From Bacillota bacterium (GTDB lineage: Bacteria > Bacillota > Sulfobacillia > JAJZYS01 > JAJYTV01), in contig JAKAPV010000055.1 of assembly GCA_021806845.1 (NCBI GenBank), forward strand, positions 1,590-13,670: 12,081 bases of DNA, written 5' to 3'. The notes below the pieces were generated by a model that was given only the letters and a program-made list of their open reading frames with translations, was not told where the DNA came from and searched no databases. Shown piece after piece: positions 1-5,655 of the stretch (position 1 is its first letter; each line of letters begins with the position of its first letter). The position numbers were made by a program, and so were the translations under genes.

Positions 1-677
1 TTCTCTGGATGCGAAAGAGAGTAGCGAAGTGCGAGGTGAGCTCCGTAGGAGTGGCCGACAAGTAGGACCGGTCCCACCCCGATCTGGCTGTCCAGCCACG
101 CAATCTGATCCTCAAGGCTCATGGGTCTACGCGGCCTAGCGGTTGTCCCAAATCCCGGCAACGCGAGCGTCTTGACTTTTCCCTGTGTCCGCAGGGCCTG
201 CAGGAGGCTGTGCCAGATACTGGCAGAGCTTCTCATTCCCGCGACACATACCACGGCAGGGTCTGAGATGCTTGCGGCCATCGCTTGGACCGCGCGCTGG
301 TAGACCCATGAGGCGAATGCCGCCATGCCGAAGGGCAGCACGAAGCTCCACAGCGTTCCGAACGGTGACCTCGCTCCAATGGCTTGGTCGATGGCAACTC
401 CCGCCAGGATACCGAACAGAACGGGATAGACCGTGCCTACCCAAGAGGTCAGGGGACGTCGTCGGGTAGCGAGCAGACTGGCGAGCGTAACCGCAGCGCC
501 TACGCCCGGCACCCAGAACGGAAGCTCCCCGTGACGACCGTGTGCTACGAGCGCGGGAAAGAGCTCTGTGACGATGGAAGAGGACACGGTGGGCCCCACT
601 ACAAGAGGAAGCACGAACCACAGTAGGATGTCCGTGACGTTGTCGCGCCGAACTCTCACTCCCATACGCCTCCGCAT
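1..677 (-). CDS. Membrane-anchored alpha/beta-hydrolase fusion protein, C-terminus beyond left edge
   Basis: Reading the minus strand from an ATG at 677 gives 225 uninterrupted codons that run off the window. Residues about 16-36, 54-71, 81-99 and 107-125 are hydrophobic and look like four membrane helices. From about residue 140 the sequence becomes an alpha/beta-hydrolase N-terminal half: strand AVVCVAGM, then a LALPGFG segment, then LLVGHSYGAHLALRYS, the nucleophile elbow with Ser210 as the expected catalytic serine. The acid and histidine would lie beyond the edge. The usual HG oxyanion motif reads AGM here. Start is uncertain: ATG 677, ATG 665 or GTG 659; the last has GGAGG nine bases upstream and is the best placed. 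The substrate cannot be told. A membrane domain and hydrolase in one chain suggests a membrane-attached esterase or lipase-like enzyme (inference). The family call rests on motifs only. Confidence 0.72.
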   Translation of the reverse strand, partial: MRRRMGVRVRRDNVTDILLWFVLPLVVGPTVSSSIVTELFPALVAHGRHGELPFWVPGVGAAVTLASLLATRRRPLTSWVGTVYPVLFGILAGVAIDQAIGARSPFGTLWSFVLPFGMAAFASWVYQRAVQAMAASISDPAVVCVAGMRSSASIWHSLLQALRTQGKVKTLALPGFGTTARPRRPMSLEDQIAWLDSQIGVGPVLLVGHSYGAHLALRYSLSHPE

Positions 678-925
678 GCCGTCAGTACGCGCCGATCGGA
701 CCAGACGTTCGTTGGAGCCGGTTGGAAGGGAAAGCGGTATGCCAGAGGGGTTGCGCGCTGATGGACTGCGTTGCGCAGATGGACGAGCAGCGCCTCTGGC
801 TCAATGCCGTACCTAATTAATACTACAAAAAATGGGAGACAGGTGAGGGCGCAAATCGACGGCACACCAGTCGAGAGGAACGGTGTGCTAGGACTACGAT
901 CATTTGGTGTTCGTACTGATAAACG
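678..925. other. Non-coding gap with no supported gene
   Basis: This 248-bp stretch separates the hydrolase start from the point where ylbJ homology stops. Short open frames exist on both strands, but none has a ribosome binding site or a recognisable domain. A short AT-rich patch near 813-838 stands out from the GC-rich surroundings and could hold a minus-strand promoter for the hydrolase, but no convincing -35/-10 pair was found. Confidence 0.4.
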
Positions 926-1309
926 AGGATCCGCGGTATTGGAGAAGGCGAGCATGCGCTCGCCTTCCGCGCGCGTGCACATGCCCTGCCTTCTGAACTT
1001 CGCGGTGATCACGTCGTCCATCGGGTAGCCTGCGGCGAGCCCCATCGAGAGGACGAAGGAACCCGCTCCAGGAACGTTGAACAGCGGGCGCATCAAGGGC
1101 TCGAAGAGCTCTCAGAGGAAGTGCACGACACCGAAGGCAAACAGTACTTCCGACAGGATGAAAAACGGCAGAAGTGAGGGCAGTACCACGTCGAAGAAGA
1201 GCTTCATGCCTTCCTGGGATGCACGGAAGCCGTGCTCGGAGTAGATGATCATCAGGGCCACGAGGAGCAGGGCAATGAACCCCTGCATGAGCGCCGACCG
1301 GGCCTTCAC
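926..1309 (-). pseudogene. ylbJ: Remnant of ylbJ (sporulation integral membrane protein), copy 1
   Basis: Read on the minus strand from GTG 1309, the protein has a hydrophobic N-terminus (GFIALLLVALMIIYSEHGF), a DVVLPSLLPFFILSEVL segment, then FEPLMRPLFNVPGAGSFVLS, GLAAGYPMD and EGERMLAFSNTADP, typical of YlbJ/nucleoside-recognition (gate) membrane proteins. Full YlbJ is about 400 residues; here about 128 remain. An in-frame TGA at 1112-1114 replaces what the family suggests is a Gly codon just after HFL, and reading resumes in the same frame. After Asn-Thr-Ala-Asp-Pro the homology ends abruptly and an unrelated tail follows. In Bacillus YlbJ is needed for spore development. This copy is almost certainly non-functional: one nonsense codon plus loss of the last two thirds. 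A second, independently broken copy lies at 2618-2870. Confidence 0.8.
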
Positions 1310-1322
1310 CGCACCGCATCCG

Positions 1323-1341
1323 CCAAGGATGTTGTCCTTGG
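1323..1341. repeat. Perfect 7-bp inverted repeat (CCAAGGA / TCCTTGG)
   Basis: The arms CCAAGGA (1323-1329) and TCCTTGG (1335-1341) are perfectly complementary around a 5-base loop. The element lies 14 bases upstream of the start of ylbJ copy 1 and about 128 bases before the coiled-coil gene on the other strand. There is no T-run, so it is not an ordinary terminator. It could be an operator or a 5' leader hairpin of ylbJ; function unknown. Confidence 0.4.
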
Positions 1342-1468
1342 GGAAGGTATGCGGCGCGGGGCTGAGGTCATGTTACCGCGCACGATGAGCGTGCGAACGC
1401 GTAGAGAATTTCATGCACAGGACATCCTGGCTTGGGCGACGAAGCCAACCTCTGGAAGAGGGGGAACG

Positions 1469-1870
1469 GTGGAGCAAGAGCTGAAGAGCTACCTCGATGC
1501 GATGCGGGAGGACCTTAGTGCCCAGATCGCGGCCTCCAGTGTTCGCGCAGACACCCTGAACGCCGAGACGCGCGAACATGCCGAACGTCTGAACGCCGAG
1601 ACGCGCGAACACGCCGAGCGTCTGAACGTCGAGACACGGGCACACGCCGAGTGTCTGAACGCCGAGACGCGGGTGCACGCCGAGCGTCTGAACTCCGAGA
1701 CGCGGGCACATCTCGAAGACCTCCATCGACAGAACCGAATCCTCATCGAAGACCTCCACCAGGACGTTCGCGCCGTGGCCGAGGGAGTGCAAACCGTCAA
1801 CGAAAAGCTAGATCGCGTCTTCTCAGACCATGAACGGCGTATTCGGCGTCTTGAGGAAAGGATGCCGTAG
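1469..1870 (+). CDS. Coiled-coil protein with 11-residue repeats, copy 1
   Basis: A 133-residue protein starting at GTG 1469 behind GAGGGGG. Longer upstream reading frame was rejected because the ribosome site and alignment with the paralogue at 2082 both fix this start. Residues 1-29 form a short head (VEQELKSYLDAMREDLSAQI...), residues 30-106 are seven 11-residue units, and the tail (NEKLDRV ... RRIRRLEERMP) is again helical and charged. Leu at the first position of most units and the Glu/Arg-rich remainder fit a hendecad coiled coil, a long helix that should oligomerise. It has no signal peptide, membrane segment or enzyme motif. The segment ILIEDLHQDVRAVAEG resembles a module in unnamed bacterial coiled-coil proteins (recollection, not a search). 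Function unknown. The TAG stop is followed by an in-frame, coiled-coil-like continuation to 1978. Confidence 0.7.
   Translation: MEQELKSYLDAMREDLSAQIAASSVRADTLNAETREHAERLNAETREHAERLNVETRAHAECLNAETRVHAERLNSETRAHLEDLHRQNRILIEDLHQDVRAVAEGVQTVNEKLDRVFSDHERRIRRLEERMP
1556..1786 (+). repeat. Tandem 33-bp repeat encoding hendecads, seven units
   Basis: Units start at 1556, 1589, 1622, 1655 and 1688 (pattern LNxETRxHxEx, with the first two units identical in protein), followed by two diverged units at 1721 and 1754 (LHRQNRILIED, LHQDVRAVAEG). Because the period is a multiple of three, unit gain or loss keeps the frame. The paralogue at 2169-2300 has four units in the same register, so the copies differ by exactly three. 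Confidence 0.85.
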
Positions 1871-1978
1871 ATCGTACCTGAGCAGCGACTCGGCGACCTT
1901 GAGCGGCAGATCGAAGAACTGCGCAGCCAAGCTGCGGGGCCATCGCCCTCCCATCCGCAAGTCGACGGCAGGGAATGA
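1871..1978 (+). other. In-frame coiled-coil-like continuation after the TAG of copy 1
   Basis: After TAG 1868-1870 the same frame stays open for 35 codons to TGA 1976-1978 and reads like protein: IVPEQRLGDLERQIEELRSQ, then a Pro/Ser/Gly tail. The Leu/Glu/Arg pattern continues the coiled coil. It may be the severed end of an originally longer protein, or chance. There is no separate start with a ribosome binding site. Confidence 0.35.
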
Positions 1979-2081
1979 CCAGCACCCCAAAACTGCGGTG
2001 GAACTAGCTTGGCGCCGACATCAGGATAGGACTGCCTCGCTGCCCTGACGAAATCATCCGACGCGGAGGGGAGTGGAGACG

Positions 2082-2345
2082 GTGGACGAGGAATTAAAGG
2101 GTTATCTCGATGCGTTGCGGCAGGACCTTACGGGTCAAATCGCCGAGTCCAGCAGGCGGTCGGAGATGTTGAACGCCGAGACGCGGGTGCATGCGGAACG
2201 CTTGAACGTCGAGACCCGGGCACATGCGGAAGACCTGCACTCACAGGGCCGAATCCTCATCGAGAACATCCACCGAGATGTGCGTGTCGTAGCCGAAGGA
2301 GTCCAGGCGATCAACGAAAAGCTGGACCGCATCCGACGACCATGA
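2082..2345 (+). CDS. Coiled-coil protein with 11-residue repeats, copy 2, C-terminally frameshifted
   Basis: An 87-residue paralogue of the protein at 1469. GTG 2082 (VDEELKGYLDALRQDLTGQI) matches the other copy residue for residue in register; GTG 2073, nine bases upstream, is a possible alternative but lies only two bases after GGAGGGGA. Residues 30-73 are four 11-residue units against seven in copy 1. The end is altered: near 2330 copy 2 is about two bases shorter than copy 1, so translation ends at TGA 2343-2345 after RIRRP. In the shifted frame the old tail HERRIRRLEERMP and its TAG (2380-2382) are still readable, showing that the frameshift is fairly recent. The product may still fold as a shorter coiled coil, or this may be a pseudogene. 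Confidence 0.6.
   Translation: MDEELKGYLDALRQDLTGQIAESSRRSEMLNAETRVHAERLNVETRAHAEDLHSQGRILIENIHRDVRVVAEGVQAINEKLDRIRRP
2169..2300 (+). repeat. Tandem 33-bp repeat encoding hendecads, four units
   Basis: Units at 2169 (LNAETRVHAER), 2202 (LNVETRAHAED), 2235 (LHSQGRILIEN) and 2268 (IHRDVRVVAEG). The last two correspond to the diverged last two units of copy 1, so the copy-number change concerns only the LNxETR type. Confidence 0.8.
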
Positions 2346-2403
2346 AAGGCGCATCCGGCGCCTTGAGGAACGGATGCCCTAGACCCGCTCAGCACCGCCA
2401 CTC

Positions 2404-2609
2404 ATGCCGGGGCCTGTTCCAGACGACCACCCTACGAAGCTGAGCTGATCGACGATGTAGCCCTCGGCAACATCGCAGGCCAGAGGCTGCTTGTGCGTTG
2501 GGGCTTCCTGCATGATCCGACCCGGCAAGATGTGTACCTTCTGCGCATGACGCGACAGAGATATAGCGAACTGTACGTGTGGCAGTTCGAGCGGTATAAA
2601 ACACCTTGA
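2404..2609 (+). pseudogene. Small unknown protein gene with a probable single-base frameshift
   Basis: From ATG 2404 the frame reads MPGPVPDDHP, then stops early. One base away, from 2433 to TGA 2607-2609, an open frame reads YEAELIDDVALGNIAGQRLL then VRWGFLHDPTRQ and YSELYVWQFERYKTP, with protein-like composition and aromatic residues near the end. Joining the two gives a protein of about 68 residues. No family is recognised, and there is no good ribosome binding site before ATG 2404. The ORF ends nine bases before ylbJ copy 2 homology begins. It may be a decayed small gene or chance. Confidence 0.3.
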
Positions 2610-2617
2610 TGCTGACG

Positions 2618-2870
2618 CAAAGGCTCGGCGGTGTTCGAGAGGGCGAGCATGCGCTCGCCCTCCGCTCTGGTGCACATGCCCCGACGTCGAAACGTGGCCG
2701 TGATCTCGGCATCCATGGGATAGCCTCGGCGAGACCCATGGAGAGGATGAACGATCCGGCGCCTAGCATGTCGAAGAGCAGGCGCATCAGCGGCTCGAAG
2801 AGCTCCCGAGGAATTGCACGACACCGAACGCGAGCAGCACTTCCGACAGGATGAAGAAGGGCAGAAGCTG
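2618..2870 (-). pseudogene. ylbJ: Remnant of ylbJ, copy 2
   Basis: On the minus strand the YlbJ sequence can be followed through three frames: LLPFFILSEVLLAFGVVQFLG (about 2870-2806), ELFEPLMRLLFDMLGAGSFI with LSMGLA (about 2805-2727), and GYPMDAEITATFRRRG with EGERMLALSNTAEPL (about 2725-2618). Two single-base deletions, near 2805 and 2726, account for the shifts. The N-terminal residues present in copy 1 are missing or unrecognisable, and the homology ends at Asn-Thr-Ala-Glu-Pro, essentially the same codon where copy 1 breaks off. It cannot make a functional protein. Similarity to copy 1 is clear but far from identical, so the duplication is not recent. Confidence 0.75.
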
Positions 2871-2914
2871 GGCCCGCGCGCGGCCGCGCGAGGTCAGTGG
2901 AGCACTGCCGGGAC

Positions 2915-3262
2915 AGTTTCATGCCCGGAGGGGGAGCAGGGACAACACCTGTCCGGCGTCAGCGCCAGCGCCCCGCGATCGCGCGGGCGACCGTGCGCGG
3001 CGCGCCCCGCCTGATCCTCGACGAGCCGATGCGGGGCCTCGACGCGGTGACAGAGGCCGCAGTGATAGCTGAGTTACAGAAAGTAGTTGCGGGCGGATCG
3101 TCTATTCTCGCGATACACAGAAGGTCCGGGACTCCAAGTGATGGACGAAATGCGCGTTATGGTCACGGCCGTCTCAGCAATAGGGAAAACCACCAAGAGA
3201 TACTGGCATGTGGCGGCGCATATGCTCGAATGTGGAATGCGGAGCGGGATCGCACTGCGTAG
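2915..3262 (+). pseudogene. 3' remnant of an ABC transporter ATP-binding gene
   Basis: Pieces of an ABC exporter-type nucleotide-binding domain are readable across frames: EGEQGQHLSG (signature motif start), then RQRPAIARA, LILDEPMRGLDAVTEAAVIA (Walker B and D-loop), ILAIHR (the H-loop His), VMDEMRVM, GHGRL and GGAYARMW, ending at TAG 3260-3262. The LSGGQ signature is broken by a one-base deletion near 2955, and further shifts fall between about 3120 and 3165. The Walker A region and the whole membrane domain are absent. The style of the C-terminus resembles CydC/CydD or other fused exporters, but the type cannot be fixed. It is a clear pseudogene. Confidence 0.75.
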
Positions 3263-3289
3263 TATCCGCATAACGGGACAACATGCGTT

Positions 3290-3370
3290 GCAACTTGACA
3301 AGGCAATAGCGGAAAGGCATGGTCACTGAGACTAAAATTAGGTAAAATGCAATATGGTGTAGCAAGTTGC
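3290..3370. repeat. 8-bp inverted repeat flanking a promoter (GCAACTTG ... CAAGTTGC)
   Basis: GCAACTTG at 3290-3297 is the exact reverse complement of CAAGTTGC at 3363-3370, with 65 bases between that contain the predicted promoter. The left arm overlaps a palindrome GTTGCAAC (3287-3294) and a perfect TTGACA (3295-3300). It could be a pair of regulator sites, but one 8-bp match over this distance may be chance. Confidence 0.3.
3320..3348 (+). promoter_or_regulatory. Predicted sigma-A-type promoter for the membrane protein gene
   Basis: TGGTCA (3320-3325), a 17-base spacer and TAAAAT (3343-3348) fit the housekeeping promoter pattern in an AT-richer island, about 150 bases upstream of the GTG at 3501. 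A perfect TTGACA also occurs at 3295-3300 but has only CATGGT at the right distance, so it is the weaker choice. Confidence 0.5.
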
Positions 3371-3500
3371 GGCATATAGCGCTCCGGGAGGGGGCGACTT
3401 GGCCGGGGGTCGCAAGCGGGCCGCAGCAGCACACCGGGAGCCGCAGAGGGCAGTTCGTTGCCCAAATGCCGCAGTGAGCGGCACAAAGGGGGGGCATCGC

Positions 3501-4088
3501 GTGCATCTGTTCACGTCCACGGCTTTCTGGCCTGTGGCCATCGGGTTCTTCGGCCTCGGAACCGGTTACTTCGTCTGGGGCGGCCAAGCCCTGTTCGGAT
3601 ACCCGAAGGCGAGCCCTGAGGTCAACAAGACGATGGGCATGTGGGGCCTTTGGATGCCCGGGTTCATGCAGTTCATGACCGGTGTCTACCTGATGGTCGG
3701 CCTCACCTGGTTCCAGGTCTTTACGAACGCGGCTCCGCTCTACATGGCGGCCCTCGCGTTCACGTCCTACGGCATCCACTGGTTCGCGATGGCGCACCGC
3801 CGCTTCATCGGCGCCCCGGACGGTCCGGACGCCTGGATGGCCATCGCCTTCCTGCTCATCTCGATCCTCGGCGCCATCGTCTTCTCGGGCGCGGGAGACA
3901 CGCCGGTGATGATCCTGTTCATCGGGCTGGCGATCATCTACCTCTTCGAGATCCCGACCCGCTTCGGCAAGTGGGCGGGCGGCGGCAAGGCGGTTGGCCT
4001 CGTCCAGTTCATCCTGGCGTTCTGGCTCATGTACCTGACGTTCGGCGTCACGCTGAACACCGCCCTCGGCTACCACTGGTGGGTGTAG
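3501..4088 (+). CDS. Six-helix membrane protein, AceTr (GPR1/FUN34/YaaH)-like transporter
   Basis: A 195-residue, very hydrophobic protein. GTG 3501 is preceded by a G-rich ribosome site (AAAGGGGGGG) six bases away; the reading frame extends further upstream but that part is polar and not membrane-like. Six membrane helices are predicted at about residues 8-28, 46-70, 77-98, 111-129, 134-152 and 163-185. The segment AFTSYGIHWF (86-95) and the C-terminal helix ending in TLNTALGY resemble the AceTr acetate/succinate carrier family (SatP/YaaH), and the length fits. The family's N-terminal NPxPLGL motif is not clearly present; it reads AFWPVAIGFFGLG. Likely role: uptake or release of a small monocarboxylate. 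It is transcribed alone, between its own promoter and a strong terminator, just before fdhD. The family assignment is moderate. Confidence 0.65.
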   Translation: MHLFTSTAFWPVAIGFFGLGTGYFVWGGQALFGYPKASPEVNKTMGMWGLWMPGFMQFMTGVYLMVGLTWFQVFTNAAPLYMAALAFTSYGIHWFAMAHRRFIGAPDGPDAWMAIAFLLISILGAIVFSGAGDTPVMILFIGLAIIYLFEIPTRFGKWAGGGKAVGLVQFILAFWLMYLTFGVTLNTALGYHWWV

Positions 4089-4103
4089 GCGCAAGCTGAA
4101 CCC

Positions 4104-4142
4104 GCGCCGGGCGCTGCGCGCGCCCGGCGCCCCTTTTTTTTT
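4104..4142 (+). terminator. Strong intrinsic terminator after the membrane protein gene
   Basis: A perfect 10-bp GC-only stem, GCGCCGGGCG (4104-4113) with CGCCCGGCGC (4121-4130), and a 7-base loop, followed after CCC by a run of nine T (4134-4142). It begins 15 bases after the TAG at 4086-4088 and separates this gene from fdhD. Confidence 0.92.
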
Positions 4143-4194
4143 GCGGCGCGCTGCGCAATGATCGAAGGAGACCGAAGAGGGCAGGTGATGCGCT

Positions 4195-5007
4195 GTGGCC
4201 GAAGCGACATCCTGCGCCCCGCCCACCGCGCGGCGGCCGGTGCTGCGGGTGGGCCGGGACGGGGCGGACTGGCTCATCGATGAGGTGGCGACCGAGATGC
4301 CCCTCACCCTGTTCGTCAACAACGTCGAGGTCGCGACGCTCGTGGCGACGCCGACCGACCTCGAGGACCTCGTCTACGGATTCATGGTGTCGGAGGGCAT
4401 CGTCGACGGGCCGCAGGCGGTCCGGGCCGTGGATGTCGACGCCCAGGCGCAGGCGGCCCGCGTGCTCGCGGACGCGAACGTGTCCACGGCCGCGCAGAAG
4501 ATGTTCGAGCGGCGCTACATCGCGTCTTGCTGCGGCAAGGGGCGTGCCAGCATCTACTTCGAGAGCGACGCTTCGGCGCTCGAACCGATCGCCGGGGGTC
4601 CGGCGCTCAACCTGGAGACGGCGCTCGGACTCGTGTCGCGGCTGCAGGGGGAGTCCGACGTCTTCCGCCGGACGGGCGGAGTGCACAACGTCGCACTCGC
4701 GCGGCCGGACGGATCGCTCGTCGCGATCCGCGCGGACATCGGGCGACACAACGCCCTCGACAAGCTCTATGGCCACTGCCTGCGCAGCGGCATCGATACC
4801 GGCGAACTCATCTGCGTGCTGTCGGGGCGGGTTTCTTCGGAGATGCTGCTGAAGGCTGCGAAGCTGCGCTGCGCGATCGTAGTGACGAAGGCCGCACCGA
4901 CCGAACTGGCACTGGCCCTTGCCGAGGAGATCGGCGTCACGGTCGTGGGTTTCGCGCGCGGCGAGCGCATCAACGTGTATACGCACGCGGAGCGGATCAC
5001 GCTCTAG
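4195..5007 (+). CDS. fdhD: Formate dehydrogenase sulfurtransferase FdhD
   Basis: FdhD moves sulfur from a cysteine desulfurase to the molybdenum cofactor, which formate dehydrogenase needs for activity; it acts in the cytoplasm. The 270-residue length fits. Family landmarks: VYGFMVSEGIV (60-70), TGGVHNVALA (160-169), DIGRHNALDKLYG (181-193), LSGRVSSEMLLKAA (209-222), APTELALALAE (234-244) and VGFARGERINVYT (251-263). The sulfur-carrying region reads ASCCGKGR, with Cys112 and Cys113 adjacent instead of the CxxC of E. coli FdhD. GTG 4195 is supported by AGGTGAT five bases upstream and by an in-frame stop directly before it. It is the first gene of a block with mobA and mobB, 60 bases ahead of mobA. 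No formate dehydrogenase gene is in the window. Confidence 0.93.
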   Translation: MAEATSCAPPTARRPVLRVGRDGADWLIDEVATEMPLTLFVNNVEVATLVATPTDLEDLVYGFMVSEGIVDGPQAVRAVDVDAQAQAARVLADANVSTAAQKMFERRYIASCCGKGRASIYFESDASALEPIAGGPALNLETALGLVSRLQGESDVFRRTGGVHNVALARPDGSLVAIRADIGRHNALDKLYGHCLRSGIDTGELICVLSGRVSSEMLLKAAKLRCAIVVTKAAPTELALALAEEIGVTVVGFARGERINVYTHAERITL

Positions 5008-5067
5008 GCCGCGCGGGAGGAGGACTGACGGGAACGTGAGGACGCCCGCGGTCACCGTGAGGGCCGC

Positions 5068-5655
5068 ATGATCGGCGCGGTGCTCTGCGGCGGGCGCAGC
5101 CGGCGCATGGGTTCGCCGAAGGCGCTCCTGCCCTGGGCAGGCGGGGATCTGCTCGGACACGCGCTTTCGATCCTCTCGGCCGCCGGCATCGAGCCGGTCT
5201 GCCTCGGCCCCGCCGAGTGGGCCGAACGCCACGGCGCAGCGGCGCTCGCCGACGCCGTGCAGGACGCGGGGCCGCTCGGCGGCGTGCTGGCCGCCGTCGC
5301 CAAGGACGATGTCTTTCTCATCGCCGTGGACATGCCTCTGCTCACGGCGGGGGAGATGCGGGCGCTCGCGGCGTACGGAGAGGCCCAAAAGACGCTGATG
5401 CTGCCCGCGCAGGATGGCATGCTGCGGGCGCTCTGCGGCTACTGGCCGCGGGAACTCGCGCAGCCGCTCGAGGACTACCTCCGAAGCGGCGAGCGGCGGG
5501 TGCTCGGGTTTGCGGATCGCGTTCCGCATCGCTATCTCGACGACGGGGACTTGCGGCGAATTGGGGTGGATCCCGGGCACCTGCTCGGACTCAATACGCG
5601 AGAGGAATACGAGGCGGCGCTCGCCGCCGCGCGGGTGAAGGGGTTGCAGTCGTGA
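5068..5655 (+). CDS. mobA: Molybdenum cofactor guanylyltransferase MobA
   Basis: MobA joins GMP from GTP to molybdopterin-Mo, giving the bis-MGD cofactor used by formate dehydrogenases and related enzymes. The 195 residues contain the nucleotide-binding loop LCGGRSRRMGSPKALLPW (6-23), GPLGG (68-72), the metal-binding Asp in VDMPLL (Asp88) and the C-terminal NTREEYEAA (176-184). ATG 5068 has GAGGG a few bases upstream. Its last four bases overlap the mobB start (GTGA), a sign of coupled translation. Standing after fdhD, it fits a block for maturation of molybdenum-dependent formate dehydrogenase. Confidence 0.93.
   Translation: MIGAVLCGGRSRRMGSPKALLPWAGGDLLGHALSILSAAGIEPVCLGPAEWAERHGAAALADAVQDAGPLGGVLAAVAKDDVFLIAVDMPLLTAGEMRALAAYGEAQKTLMLPAQDGMLRALCGYWPRELAQPLEDYLRSGERRVLGFADRVPHRYLDDGDLRRIGVDPGHLLGLNTREEYEAALAAARVKGLQS

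Noticed and set aside
136..621. Minus-strand frame of 161 residues near the left edge
   Set aside because: It lies in another frame of the membrane-hydrolase gene, is Arg-rich, and has no membrane segments or motif.
1112..1114. TGA in ylbJ copy 1 as a selenocysteine codon
   Set aside because: The family suggests Gly here, no selenoprotein is known for YlbJ, and the gene is also truncated; a nonsense mutation is simpler.
1556..1786. Possible CRISPR-like array of 33-bp repeats
   Set aside because: The repeats are directly adjacent with no spacers, keep an open reading frame and encode 11-residue helical units, so they are coding repeats.
4048..5580. Long minus-strand open frame of 510 residues over fdhD and mobA
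   Set aside because: It is antisense to two well-recognised genes, is rich in Arg, His and Glu with no domain, and is an expected effect of GC-rich codon use.
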